Below are positions 23,371 through 32,647 of a stretch of DNA of 64,000 nucleotides, piece by piece. This DNA comes from Mycolicibacterium litorale (GTDB lineage Bacteria > Actinomycetota > Actinomycetes > Mycobacteriales > Mycobacteriaceae): NCBI GenBank assembly GCA_002007745.1, contig CP019882.1, positions 1,550,001 through 1,614,000 of the forward strand, in the 5' to 3' direction. A program made the translations under genes and the position numbers. The notes beneath the pieces were generated by a model, which was not told the DNA's origin, made no database searches, and was given only the letters and a program-made list of their open reading frames with translations. Within the stretch, counting starts at the first letter, position 1. The number at the start of each line of letters is the position of its first letter.

Positions 23371-24654
23371 TTGAAATTCGTGCTGGCGTTCTATGGAACA
23401 CGCGGGGATGTCGAGCCCGGTATCGCGGTCGGCCGCGAGTTGATGCGCCGTGGCCATGCCGTGCAGATGGCCGTGCCGCCCGACTTGATGAAGTCCGCTG
23501 AAGCGGTCGGACTTTCGGCGGTCGCGTACGGACCTGACACCGGGGCGTGGCTGGAGGACACTCGCGATTTCTGGGGTTACTTCTTTCGCAACTTCTGGCG
23601 GGTCCGGGATGTCCAGAGAAATTTCCGCGAATCCCGGGAGCCGGGTATCCGGGCATGGGTCGAGATGAGCAGGACGTTGACGCCCGTCGCGGCCGGGGCA
23701 GACCTGCTTGTCACCGGAGTCAGTTACGAAGAACTCGTTTTCGACGTCGCCGAATGCTGCGGCGTGCCGCTGGCTACGGTGTTCTGGTTCCCCATGCGGA
23801 TCAACGGTCGGTTGGTTCCGAATCTGCCGCCGGCGGCGCTGCGCCTGGCGATGCGGGCCTACGAATGGCTGATCTGGGCAGGAGTGAAGAAGGTCGTCGG
23901 TCTGACCCGACGCGAATTGGGTCTGCCGCCGGCAACGAGGCCGGTGCCCGACCGCATCGCCGAGCGTGGGTGGCTGGAAATCCAGGCCTACGATGAGGTG
24001 CTCTTCCCGGGCCTGGCGGCTGAATGGGCGAAGTGGAACGGCCAACGTCCGTTCGTCGGGACCCTGACGCTGGAGCTTCCCACCGAGGCCGATGACGACG
24101 TCATGTCGTGGATTGCCGCTGGAACGCCACCCGTTTGTTTCGGTTTCGGCAGCATCCCGGTGGAGTCACCAGCCGACATGATCGCGATGATTGCGGGTGC
24201 CTGCGCACAGGTGGGGCAACGGGCTCTGGTTTGTGCCGGGTGGACCGATTTCAGCGACGTGCCCCAGTACGACCACGTCAAGGTGGTCGGCGCAGTGAAC
24301 TACGCGGCCATCTTCCCCCTGTGCCGGGCGGTTGTGCACCATGGCGGTGCGGGCACCACAGCGGCGGGTCTTCGCGCCGGAGTCCCGACGCTGGTGTTGT
24401 GGATGGCGGACGTTCAGGTGATATGGGGTGCGGCGGTGAAGGGGCTGAAGGTCGGCACGTCGCGACGCTTCACCGCGGCCACCGAAAAGACTTTGGTGGC
24501 CGACCTGAAGACCATCCTCGCGCCGGAATACCTCGACCGCGCCCGCCGTCTCGCGCGCCGGATGATCAGACCCGCCGAGAGCGTGACGGCCGCTGCCGAC
24601 CTCATGGAAGATTTCGCTCGTCGCAAGGGCCGCCTGGTCGGCGTGCCCTGCTGA
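23371..24654 (+). CDS. UGT-type (GT1) glycosyltransferase, Gtf family of GPL loci, copy 1
   Basis: A protein of 427 residues with the GT-B fold signature of natural-product and GPL glycosyltransferases. The N-terminal acceptor domain starts KFVLAFYGTRGDVEPGIAVG. The C-terminal sugar-nucleotide domain has FGFGSIPVESPADM and VHHGGAGTTAAGLRAG (the His-His-Gly-Gly donor motif). TTG 23371 was chosen as start because it aligns with the starts of three paralogues in this window and follows a GGGAG; ATG 23344 is possible. In GPL biosynthesis Gtf1-3 attach 6-deoxytalose or rhamnose to the peptide. The acceptor and sugar here are not deducible. Confidence 0.9.
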   Translation: MKFVLAFYGTRGDVEPGIAVGRELMRRGHAVQMAVPPDLMKSAEAVGLSAVAYGPDTGAWLEDTRDFWGYFFRNFWRVRDVQRNFRESREPGIRAWVEMSRTLTPVAAGADLLVTGVSYEELVFDVAECCGVPLATVFWFPMRINGRLVPNLPPAALRLAMRAYEWLIWAGVKKVVGLTRRELGLPPATRPVPDRIAERGWLEIQAYDEVLFPGLAAEWAKWNGQRPFVGTLTLELPTEADDDVMSWIAAGTPPVCFGFGSIPVESPADMIAMIAGACAQVGQRALVCAGWTDFSDVPQYDHVKVVGAVNYAAIFPLCRAVVHHGGAGTTAAGLRAGVPTLVLWMADVQVIWGAAVKGLKVGTSRRFTAATEKTLVADLKTILAPEYLDRARRLARRMIRPAESVTAAADLMEDFARRKGRLVGVPC

Positions 24655-24806
24655 AACACGGCGCCTCGCCGAAAACCGGGTTTAGACTCGGCGCCGAAAT
24701 GCTGGCATGTGAGATAGGGCGGATTTGACTTCCATAGAGGGCAGCGCTGGCGCCCGCGTGCATGAGGTGAACAGGACCCGGCCCGACCCGCGGCGGACAC
24801 GCCGGC

Positions 24807-25805
24807 ATGCCTGATGCTGAGGGCAGGGTTCGGATCGGCATTCTGGGGGCTGCCCAGATTGCGCCCGCGGCGCTGGTAACTCCTGCGAAGGACAACGCCG
24901 ACGTTGTGGTCACCACGGTTGCTGCCCGGGACCCATCGCGCGCCCAAGCCTTTGCGGGTAAGCACCACATCCCGCGAGTGCACGACAGCTACGAGGCGCT
25001 GATCGCCGACCCGGACGTGGACGCGGTCTACATTCCGTTGCCAAACGGCTTGCACGGGAGATGGACTCGAGCCGCACTCACGGCAGGAAAGCATGTGCTG
25101 TGCGAGAAACCCTTCACCGCCAATGCCGCCGAGGCCCGAGACATCGCCGAGTTGGCCGCCGCTTCAGACCGAGTGGTGATGGAAGCGTTCCACTACCGCT
25201 ACCACCCTTGTGCATTGCGCGCCGAGGAGATCATCAACTCAGGGGAGCTGGGCACTCTGCGGCAGGTCGACGTCGCCTTCTGCTTTCCACTGCCGAAGTT
25301 CTCCGACATCCGCTACAACTATTCACTCGCTGGTGGAGCCACCATGGACGCCGGGTGTTATGCCGTGCACATGCTCCGGACGTTCGGTGGTGCGACTCCG
25401 GAAGTCGTGCAGGCACGAGCGAAGCTGCGGGACAGGATGGTCGATCGTGCGATGACGGCCCGGCTGCGGTTTCCGGGCGGACACGTCGGCTCGTTGCGTT
25501 GTTCGATGTGGTCGACCGACCTGCTTAGGATCAGCCTGCGGGTGACGGGCGACCGGGGCGAGCTGTATGTGCTCAACCCCTTGGCGCCCCATCTTTTTCA
25601 TCGATTCTCGATCCGGTCCGGCTCCGGCCGGCGGGTGGAGAAATTCAACTGCCGGCCCACCTATGCCTACCAGCTCGATGCGTTCGCCGCGGCGGTGCTT
25701 CGGGGTGGACCGGTGCTGACCCCACCCGAGGACGCAATCGAGACCATGACGGTCATCGATTCGATCTACCGCGCCGCGGGCCTGCCGATCCGCGAACCAT
25801 CCTGA
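24807..25805 (+). CDS. Gfo/Idh/MocA family NAD(P)-dependent sugar oxidoreductase, copy 1
   Basis: A protein of 332 residues. N-terminal Rossmann fold VRIGILGAAQIAP, the family hallmark CEKPF (near residue 99), and a C-terminal sugar domain with GGATMDAGCYAVHMLR. Members oxidise or reduce sugar hydroxyls or ketones, often on nucleotide sugars. It shares the N-terminal peptide MPD-x-EGRVRIGILGA and much of its length with the next gene, so the pair arose by tandem duplication. It lies between glycosyltransferase genes, which suggests a role in making or editing a sugar for transfer. ATG 24807 is supported by alignment with the neighbour. Confidence 0.85.
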   Translation: MPDAEGRVRIGILGAAQIAPAALVTPAKDNADVVVTTVAARDPSRAQAFAGKHHIPRVHDSYEALIADPDVDAVYIPLPNGLHGRWTRAALTAGKHVLCEKPFTANAAEARDIAELAAASDRVVMEAFHYRYHPCALRAEEIINSGELGTLRQVDVAFCFPLPKFSDIRYNYSLAGGATMDAGCYAVHMLRTFGGATPEVVQARAKLRDRMVDRAMTARLRFPGGHVGSLRCSMWSTDLLRISLRVTGDRGELYVLNPLAPHLFHRFSIRSGSGRRVEKFNCRPTYAYQLDAFAAAVLRGGPVLTPPEDAIETMTVIDSIYRAAGLPIREPS

Positions 25806-25977
25806 GCGTCGTCGCCCTCGGGAATCTGAATTCGCGCCACACTGGTTTGAAGGTCTTCTAGTATCGCGTGCGGTCTGGTTCACAAAATTCGCGAACCGCC
25901 GTCGTTCGCCGGCGAATCGATGCAATACCGGGCCGGTCCTGCCGACTGGTGCGGCTTGACAGAGAAAGATGAGGTCC

Positions 25978-26976
25978 ATGCCGGACAGCGAGGGCCGAGT
26001 TCGTATCGGTATCTTGGGGGCGTCGAGTTTCGCGCCGACGACGATGATCAACCCGGCCAGGGGAAACCCCGAGGTCGTGGTGGCTGCGGTCGGCGCACGC
26101 GCTCAGGCCAGCGCTGACGAGTTTGCCGCCAAGTACAACATCGCCAAGGCCTACGGCAGTTACGAGGCGCTGATCGATGATCCAGACCTGGACGCCATCT
26201 ACGTGTTGGTGCCGACCAGCATGCACGGCAAGTGGACGAAGATCGCTCTGGAGGCCGGCAAGCACGTGTTGGTGGAGAAGCCATTCACGGCCAACGCCGC
26301 CGAGGCGGCGGAGATCGCCGAATTGTCCGCGAAGTCAGATCGCGTGGTGATGGAGGCGATCCAATTTCGCCATCACCCGTTGACCCGACGGGTGGAGGAG
26401 GTCATCGCTTCGGGGGAGCTCGGCACGTTGCAGCGAGTCGATGTCGCGTTGTGTGTGTTGCTTCCCACCTTCAAGGCCAACTGCTACAACTACGACCTTG
26501 CCGGCGGGGCGATGATGGACGCCGGGAGCTACGTGACCAACATGGCGCGCACCTTTGGTGGTTCGACTCCGGAAGTCGTTTCCGCACAAGCGAAGCTGCA
26601 GAAGCCCCGGGTCGACCGTGCCATGACTGCCGAGCTGCGGTATGCCGGCGGTCATACCGGGCGGCTGGAGTGCGCCCTGTTCTCGGGAAAGATGTTCTGG
26701 GCCAGAGCCAAAGTGGTCGGTGACCAGGGCGAGCTGCACTGGTTCAGTCCCGCCGCTCCGAACCTTTTCCCGCGGCTTGCGATTCGGTCGGCCAACGGCA
26801 AGCGAATCGAGCGGTTCTCCCGCCGGCCCACCTACTCATTTCAGCTGGACGCGTTCGCGGGCTCGGTGCTGCGCGGTGAGCCGGTGCGGACATCACCACA
26901 GGACGCGGTGGAGAACATGAGCGTCATCGACGCGGTCTATCGAGCGGCGGGCCTGCCGGTACGCCAGCCGAGCTGA
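25978..26976 (+). CDS. Gfo/Idh/MocA family NAD(P)-dependent sugar oxidoreductase, copy 2
   Basis: A 332-residue paralogue of the preceding gene: VRIGILGASSFAPT, the hallmark VEKPF, and GGAMMDAGSYVTNMAR. The start at ATG 25978 (behind GAGG) is preferred over ATG 25969 because it aligns with copy 1. Differences cluster in the substrate side: copy 1 has FHYRYHP and CFPLPKFSD, copy 2 has IQFRHHP and CVLLPTFKA. The two may act on different sugars or carry out two steps. It converges with the GMC oxidoreductase gene after 49 bp; no clear terminator hairpin was found in that gap. Confidence 0.85.
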   Translation: MPDSEGRVRIGILGASSFAPTTMINPARGNPEVVVAAVGARAQASADEFAAKYNIAKAYGSYEALIDDPDLDAIYVLVPTSMHGKWTKIALEAGKHVLVEKPFTANAAEAAEIAELSAKSDRVVMEAIQFRHHPLTRRVEEVIASGELGTLQRVDVALCVLLPTFKANCYNYDLAGGAMMDAGSYVTNMARTFGGSTPEVVSAQAKLQKPRVDRAMTAELRYAGGHTGRLECALFSGKMFWARAKVVGDQGELHWFSPAAPNLFPRLAIRSANGKRIERFSRRPTYSFQLDAFAGSVLRGEPVRTSPQDAVENMSVIDAVYRAAGLPVRQPS

Positions 26977-27025
26977 TCGTCTTCGCTCACCGAGCCACGT
27001 TGATCGACTGCACGCCGCAAGATCC

Positions 27026-28699
27026 CTACGTGGCGAAGTGCGCCTGGTCGACGTGCTCTGCCACGCGTAAGGCGTTTGCGGCGACCGTCAAACTCGGGTT
27101 GAGCCCGGCGCTGGAGGGAAAGAAGGACGTATCCACGACATAGAGGTTTCGCACTTCGTGTGCGCGATTGTGCGCGTTCAGTACGCTGGTTTCCGGGTCG
27201 GAGCCGAATCGGCAAGTGCCGCAGACATGCCCGACGTTCGAGTTCTGCTTGCCGCTGCCCAGGCTGCGGGTGCGGAACGGTTCCAGCGTCTCTTTGAACA
27301 ACCGCAGGAAAGCGGTGTGTCGTCGCACCTCGTTGGCGTGCAGGCGGTATTGGATCCGCATGCGTTGGCGGCCATCGGAGCCTGGACAGTCGGGCACCAG
27401 TACTCGGTTGTCTCGGTACGGCAGGTCCTCCATCATGGCGGCTAGGATCAGGCCGCCGGTGAAGAACCTCTCGTAGACGCGCCGCACCGCGGGCTTCATC
27501 ATCCGCAGCGCCTTGGCCTGTGGCCCCGGGCGATTGATCAGCCACTCCATGGGCGGAATTGCGCCGAACGACTGTATGGTCCCGTATTTCTGGCCCTGAT
27601 AGAAATAGAAATCGTTGAGCCCGATCTCCTTGTTGGCGGCTGTGATCCTGGATCCAGGTTGCGGCCAAATCATGACCGGGTCGAGAAGGTGGCGCATCAA
27701 GTTGCGGCCCACCATATCTGAGCCATTAGCCAGTCCCCGCGGCCAATCGCCCGAGCGGGAATTAAGCAGCAGGACCGGGCTGGCGAGGGCGCCGGCCGCC
27801 AAGACGACGACCTTTCCTTTCAGCGCCAACATTCCCGATGGGTGCTCGCAGATCACCTGACGAACTTCAGTGGCGTCCGCGTCGAGGCGGACGACCCGGC
27901 ATTGCGTCAGCAACCGGGCCCCGTATTCGGTGGTGGCCGGTTGCACGCAGTTACGGGCGGAGTCGTTCTTGCACGACCGGGAACACAGGAAGGTCTGGCA
28001 GGTGGCGCAATCGTCGGTGTAGTCACATGCCATCGGCAGGTGATACGGGTGCAACCCGCGGGCTGTCAGGTGGTCGGCGAGCCGCTGGTTGTCAGCGGAG
28101 AACGGGGGAGCGGCAGGCAGATTGGCGCTGGCCGACTCGGGCCGCAGCGGGTCGGGCTGGCCGCGGACGGCCAGTAGCCCCTCGGCCTGCGCGTACCACG
28201 GGAGCATTTCGTCATAACTGACGGGCCACACTTCCGGCACCGTGGAATCGCCTGGGTCGGCGAAATTCCGCCGGGGACTGAAATCGCGGGCGAAGAATCG
28301 CTCGCACACCATGCCGTAGAGGGCGGAGGACCCGCCCGTCCCGCTGCCGATGAAGGGAACGAAACGCTTGGCCAGGCGTCCGCTGACGTCTTCGACCTCG
28401 TCGGTCGAACGCCCGCCACGGGCCAGGGCGTCGAAATAAGCCTCTGTGGACCGGGACGCGAGTGGCTCCGCCAATTCCGGCATCGATGATCTGATCGTTC
28501 CGGGGACGCCGGGCAGAGTCGACCGGCCCTTTTCGACGAACAGCACTTTGCGGCCGGCCCGGGCCAGCGAGTACCCCGCCATCCCGCCACCCATGCCGGT
28601 GCCGATGACAATGACGTCCCACATCACCCGCTCGGCCTCGCGTGCGTCCAGTGTGGCTTCGGCCAACGTCTCGAGCTCCTCAGTGTGATGGCCCAACAT
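27026..28699 (-). CDS. GMC-family FAD-dependent oxidoreductase
   Basis: About 557 residues from ATG 28699 (the frame is open to 28750, but that end overlaps the divergent promoter). FAD-binding GTGMGGGMAGYSLARAG at the N-terminus, GSGTGGSSALYGMV in the GMC signature region, a Cys-rich stretch CDYTDDCATCQTFLCSRSC in the middle, and the C-terminal HVCGTCRFG and SAGLNPSLTVAANALR, where GMC active-site residues sit. It probably oxidises an alcohol on a sugar or lipid. The Cys cluster is of the kind seen in bacterial GMC sugar/alcohol dehydrogenases. The actual substrate is unknown. Confidence 0.85.
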   Translation of the reverse strand: MLGHHTEELETLAEATLDAREAERVMWDVIVIGTGMGGGMAGYSLARAGRKVLFVEKGRSTLPGVPGTIRSSMPELAEPLASRSTEAYFDALARGGRSTDEVEDVSGRLAKRFVPFIGSGTGGSSALYGMVCERFFARDFSPRRNFADPGDSTVPEVWPVSYDEMLPWYAQAEGLLAVRGQPDPLRPESASANLPAAPPFSADNQRLADHLTARGLHPYHLPMACDYTDDCATCQTFLCSRSCKNDSARNCVQPATTEYGARLLTQCRVVRLDADATEVRQVICEHPSGMLALKGKVVVLAAGALASPVLLLNSRSGDWPRGLANGSDMVGRNLMRHLLDPVMIWPQPGSRITAANKEIGLNDFYFYQGQKYGTIQSFGAIPPMEWLINRPGPQAKALRMMKPAVRRVYERFFTGGLILAAMMEDLPYRDNRVLVPDCPGSDGRQRMRIQYRLHANEVRRHTAFLRLFKETLEPFRTRSLGSGKQNSNVGHVCGTCRFGSDPETSVLNAHNRAHEVRNLYVVDTSFFPSSAGLNPSLTVAANALRVAEHVDQAHFAT

Positions 28700-28847
28700 T
28701 CGGCCTGATCTGCGCGGTTGGAGATCGTAGCAACGATGAGTGGGAGGCAATGGCCGAATGCCTACTCACGTGTCAACAATCCCGGTAATAATGACCGGTG
28801 CTTGTGACTTTGCCGTGGCGCACGATATCGAAAGGGCAGAACCCGCG
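28700..28847. promoter_or_regulatory. Divergent promoter region between GMC oxidoreductase and glycosyltransferase 2
   Basis: About 150 bp between divergent starts. It should carry promoters for both genes. No operator was recognised. Confidence 0.35.
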
Positions 28848-30122
28848 ATGAAATTTGTGCTGGCGGCCTACGGAACCCGGGGTGATGTGGAGCCGTCCGT
28901 CGTCGTCGCCCGTGAGCTGCAACGTCGGGGTCACACAGTGTGGATGGCCGTCCCGCCCAACCTGGTTGCGTTCGCCGAGGAGGCCGGGCTCACGGCCGTT
29001 CCTTACGGATTGGATTCGCGGCCGACGATGGACTCGGCGCTCAACTATTTCAGGTGCTGTTTTCGCACACCCTGGAGATTTCGCGAGTTGAATCGGATGG
29101 CACGTGAATCCGAGGGGTTCGCCACCCAGTGCTGGATCGACATGACCGCAACCCTGCAATCGCTCGCGGACGAAGCCGACGTGTTGGTCACCGGCCTGAT
29201 CTTCGAGCAGCCCGCCGCCAACGTCGCGGAACTCTACGACATCCCCCTGGTGACTCTGCACTATTTCCCGGTGCGGATTCACAGTCAGCTCGTCGCGTTC
29301 GTTCCGCCGCTGCTCACTCGTGCCATCATGCGGGCGAACGACCGGCTGGCGTGGAAGAGCACCCGCAAAGCAGAAGACTCCCAGCGCCAGGACCTGGGCC
29401 TTCCACCGGCGACAGCTCCTGCGCCACAACGGATCGCCGAACGTCACGCGTTGGAGATCCAAGCCTACGACGAGGTCTGTTTTCCTGAGCTGGCGGCCGA
29501 GTGGGCGCAGTGGGGTGACCTGCGGCCGTTTGTCGGGACGTTGACACTGGAGATGGCTACCGACGCCGACGACGAGGTGGCGTCGTGGATTTCCGCCGGA
29601 AATCCACCGATATTCTTCGGTTTCGGCAGTGTTCCCGTCGAGTCGCCGGCGGACATGATCGCGATGATCGCGGCGGCGTGCGGGCGCTTGGGCGAGCGCG
29701 CTTTGGTGTGCGCCGGCTGGACCGATTTCAGTGACGTCCCCGAATTCGACCACGTGAAGATCGTGAACGCTGTCAACTACGCGGCGATATTCCCCAGCTG
29801 TCGTGCCGTCGTCCACCACGGTGGAGCCGGGACGGTGGCGACAGGTCTGCGGGCTGGGGTGCCCCAGTTGATCCTGTGGACCCTGCACCACCAACTGTTC
29901 ACCGGGGCAGTGGCGAAACGACTGAAGGTGGGTGTTGCCAGGCGCATTTGGTCGATCAATGAGAAGACATTGGTCGAGGACCTGCGCACCATCTTGGCGC
30001 CGGAGTATCGAGCCCGTGCTCGTGAGGTGGCCGCGCTGACCTCTGCTCCCGCGGACAGTGCCGCGGTGGCCGCCGATCTCGTCGAGAACTTTGCCCGCGC
30101 CAATCGTGTCTACATTCAGTGA
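28848..30122 (+). CDS. UGT-type (GT1) glycosyltransferase, Gtf family of GPL loci, copy 2
   Basis: A protein of 424 residues, start ATG 28848, opening MKFVLAAYGTRGDVEPSVVV. It has FGFGSVPVESPADM and VHHGGAGTVATGLRAGVPQL in the nucleotide-sugar domain. It is closest to copy 1 in this window (shared segments ALVCAGWTDFSDVP and NAVNYAAIFP), which suggests duplication together with the intervening oxidoreductases. Predicted cytoplasmic or membrane-peripheral sugar transfer onto the lipopeptide. The sugar is not deducible. Confidence 0.9.
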   Translation: MKFVLAAYGTRGDVEPSVVVARELQRRGHTVWMAVPPNLVAFAEEAGLTAVPYGLDSRPTMDSALNYFRCCFRTPWRFRELNRMARESEGFATQCWIDMTATLQSLADEADVLVTGLIFEQPAANVAELYDIPLVTLHYFPVRIHSQLVAFVPPLLTRAIMRANDRLAWKSTRKAEDSQRQDLGLPPATAPAPQRIAERHALEIQAYDEVCFPELAAEWAQWGDLRPFVGTLTLEMATDADDEVASWISAGNPPIFFGFGSVPVESPADMIAMIAAACGRLGERALVCAGWTDFSDVPEFDHVKIVNAVNYAAIFPSCRAVVHHGGAGTVATGLRAGVPQLILWTLHHQLFTGAVAKRLKVGVARRIWSINEKTLVEDLRTILAPEYRARAREVAALTSAPADSAAVAADLVENFARANRVYIQ

Positions 30123-30503
30123 CGGCCGAAATACCGCCGCCTCTGCGCCGGCTGTGGGCGCGGTCCCATGTCTGGCCTCGGATATCGGTGCCTCTATCCG
30201 GTTACCCGCTCGATTTCTGGGATGGGCGCGCCGCGCGACTGATATGTTGCCGACACCAACAACGACGTGATCGTCGTCGGCTCCGGCCTTTGGCGCGCGG
30301 GCTGTGAAAGAGCTGACGGAAGGCGGCCCGAAGTTGTCCTGTCCGGAGAGGGCAATAACCTGCCGCGGTATCCGGTCCCGCCGGCAGGGCAGCGGGTCGG
30401 GTTTCGCCGGACGCCAGACGGGCGTTTACCGCGCCGACAAAGGGGCCCAGACCTTAGGCCGCCCAGCCGTCCCCGATTTCACCGAGATTCTGGAGGTCTG
30501 CAG
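30123..30503 (+). pseudogene. Gene-poor gap with possible decayed oxidoreductase fragments
   Basis: No intact gene. Two patches look coding but sit in disrupted frames: RSHVWPRISVPLSGYPLDF around 30165-30225, which resembles the HVWxR region of GMC oxidoreductases, and NDVIVVGSG at about 30260-30290 followed in another frame by AVKELTEGG (about 30302-30330), which resembles a GMC or other FAD/NAD N-terminus. Their order is reversed relative to an intact enzyme, so this would be scrambled remnants. The rest may be promoter DNA for the downstream methyltransferase. Low confidence. Confidence 0.3.
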
Positions 30504-31616
30504 GTGGGCGTGATCGAAAGAATTGACCGGCGCGCCGTCGATCGGACGACCGTGCACCGAATCTGGAGAGCGATTCTGATCGTCGTCGCCCTGTGCGTCG
30601 CAGTGGCGTGCTTCTTCGCCCCGGTGCTTCTTGCGGTCATCGGGATCTTGCTGGTGCTCCTGATATGTGCCCGCGTCCTTTACCGTGGACGCGGCCGTTA
30701 TATTCCGCATCTCTACGCTCGAGACATCAGCATTTACGACCAGGACTACCAAGCGTTCATCGAGAACTCGCTTTCCGACCTGCGGAGCTGCAAGATTTCC
30801 GGCCACACATTGTTGCGGGAAGCAGCGCGACTGCCGGATCCGTCGCCCGAGAACTCCGATGAATTACTTTTGGACCTCGGTGTCTGGCTTGGCTGGTCGA
30901 CAAGACTGGTGTCGGACGCGTCGAATCGCACGGTATACGGCTTCGACACGTTCGAGGGGCTGGTCGAGGATTGGCAGATCGACGACCAGATGCTCCTGAA
31001 AAAGGGAACGTTCTCACTGTCCGACCCGGTGGCCCAGCGCTTCATCAGGGACACCGGTGTCACGTTGCACGACGGTGTGCCCGATGTACTGGGTCGCAAG
31101 GTGCAGTACGTCAAGGGAAGCACCTACGACACCTTGGCTCCGTTCCTCGCCGCACGTCCAGGCGCTGCGATCAAGCTTTTTCATATGGACTTGGATACCT
31201 ACGAGAGTTGCCTGCACGGACTGGAGACCTGCAAGGACCGGTTCGTGGTGGGCTCGATCCTGGTCTTTGACGAATACCTGGTGACCAACGGTGAAATGCT
31301 TGCGTTCTTTGAATTCCAGAAGCGCTACGGCTTGGACTGGCGATACCGAGCGTGGGGACTTGAAGTCGGTGAAATGAATGTGGAGATGGTGACCTCGCGC
31401 TGGAAGCGCATGCTGTACTACCTGGCTTCCATTGTCGTCTACTGCGGCGGCACCACCGGTCTGTACACGTGGGCATTCTTCGAGCGCCGTTTCTGGCGAT
31501 TCTGGCTGGGTGCGCCGGTGGGCGATATCGCGTTCATGCTCGGCGCGGCTGGCGAGCGGAAATCAGTGAGTCTTGAAATTACCGGTCTAGGGAAGCTGGG
31601 CTCGCGGCCGGCGTGA
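30504..31616 (+). CDS. Membrane-anchored TylF/MycF-like O-methyltransferase
   Basis: A protein of 370 residues starting at GTG 30504, which has GGAGGT six bases upstream; the frame extends upstream only through the decayed region. Residues about 17-60 form a hydrophobic hairpin (IWRAILIVVALCVAVACFF, then VLLAVIGILLVLLICARVLY). Then comes a class I SAM-binding domain: LDLGVWLGWSTRLV, the family-typical GFDTFEGLVEDW, and the metal/acceptor-side HMDLDTYES and VFDEYL. TylF-type enzymes methylate sugar hydroxyls of macrolides. The extra membrane anchor suggests a lipid-bound sugar acceptor at the inner leaflet. The SAM fold is clear; the acceptor is inferred. Confidence 0.8.
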   Translation: MGVIERIDRRAVDRTTVHRIWRAILIVVALCVAVACFFAPVLLAVIGILLVLLICARVLYRGRGRYIPHLYARDISIYDQDYQAFIENSLSDLRSCKISGHTLLREAARLPDPSPENSDELLLDLGVWLGWSTRLVSDASNRTVYGFDTFEGLVEDWQIDDQMLLKKGTFSLSDPVAQRFIRDTGVTLHDGVPDVLGRKVQYVKGSTYDTLAPFLAARPGAAIKLFHMDLDTYESCLHGLETCKDRFVVGSILVFDEYLVTNGEMLAFFEFQKRYGLDWRYRAWGLEVGEMNVEMVTSRWKRMLYYLASIVVYCGGTTGLYTWAFFERRFWRFWLGAPVGDIAFMLGAAGERKSVSLEITGLGKLGSRPA

Positions 31617-31834
31617 TCGAGGGGAGAAAGTGCTGGCGGGACTTCGATCCCGCCGACAGACGGTGACTGCCAACGGGAGAAATTCGGGTCTAGGGGCACC
31701 GTAGGGCTATACCGACCAGGTTTTCGTTGCGTCCGAACCTAGGGCTTTAGCAACATATCCTGCTGGCGCGCGGTGGTCCGGTTGCAATTCAGTAATGTCG
31801 CAGGTTCAGATCACAGAGTGGAGTGGGAAAATAA

Positions 31835-32596
31835 ATGGTACGTGAGGACACAGTCGGGGATAAGGGTAAGAAGCCACCCGTTGAGGTTGCAAAAGCGACG
31901 TTGAAGTCGGTGCGGAGCTTTGCGAATTCTGTACGGTCGCTGTTCTTCTATCAACCGACGGGTTCGGAGCCGGAGGAGTACCTGAAATGGTACTTCAACA
32001 CATTCGTGTGGAAGAAGACGACCTGGCTGGGAATCACCGCCTGGAAGTCGGTCAGCGATATGTGGAACTACCAGGAAATCATCTTCGACCTGAAGCCCTC
32101 GGTGATTATCGAGTTCGGCACGAATCAGGGTGGATCGTCCCTCTTCTTCGCCGACATCATGCGCAAAATCGGGCAGCCGTTCAAGATCATATCGGTGGAT
32201 ATCACTCACAAGGCTCTTCACCCGAGCGCGGCGAGCGATCCCGACGTGATCTTCATCGAATCGTCGTCCACGGCGCCGGCGATCGCCGACCGAATTCGGG
32301 AACTCCGGGCCGAATATCCCGGGAAAGTCTTCGCCATCCTGGACAGCGACCACACGATGGGTCATGTGCTCGATGAGATGAAGCTGCTGCGTCCGCTGCT
32401 TACGGCGGGGGACTATCTGATCGTCGAAGACTCGATGCTGAACGGTTACCCCGTCCTGCCCGGCTGGGGACCCGGCCCGTACGAGGCCATCGAGGCATAC
32501 GAGAAGGAATTCCCCAACGACTACACCCATGACGTGGAGCGGGAGAACAAATTCGGCTTCACGTTCGCGCCCAATGGATTCATGATCCGTAACTAG
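31835..32596 (+). CDS. CmcI-type rhamnosyl O-methyltransferase
   Basis: A protein of 253 residues of the 'cephalosporin hydroxylase' (CmcI) methyltransferase family. From memory it matches Rv2959c of M. tuberculosis closely: WKSVSDMWNYQEI, VIIEFGTNQGGSSLFFA (SAM loop), VFAILDSDHTMGHVL, GDYLIVEDS, GPGPYEAIEAYE and the terminal ERENKFGF-x6-NGFMIRN. Rv2959c 2-O-methylates rhamnose of phenolic glycolipids, and GPL loci carry related rmt genes. Together with the rmlABCD set this argues for an O-methylated rhamnose in the product. Which hydroxyl is methylated cannot be told. The 218 bp upstream (31617-31834) show no gene. Confidence 0.9.
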   Translation: MVREDTVGDKGKKPPVEVAKATLKSVRSFANSVRSLFFYQPTGSEPEEYLKWYFNTFVWKKTTWLGITAWKSVSDMWNYQEIIFDLKPSVIIEFGTNQGGSSLFFADIMRKIGQPFKIISVDITHKALHPSAASDPDVIFIESSSTAPAIADRIRELRAEYPGKVFAILDSDHTMGHVLDEMKLLRPLLTAGDYLIVEDSMLNGYPVLPGWGPGPYEAIEAYEKEFPNDYTHDVERENKFGFTFAPNGFMIRN

Positions 32597-32647
32597 CGGC
32601 GGCGGGCAGCACGGCGGTCACCGACGTGCTGCGCCCGGGGAGGCCGG

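Noticed and set aside
30267-30503. Start of the TylF-like methyltransferase at the first in-frame codon (30267)
   Set aside because: That part has no family similarity, and a strong GGAGGT ribosome site precedes GTG 30504.
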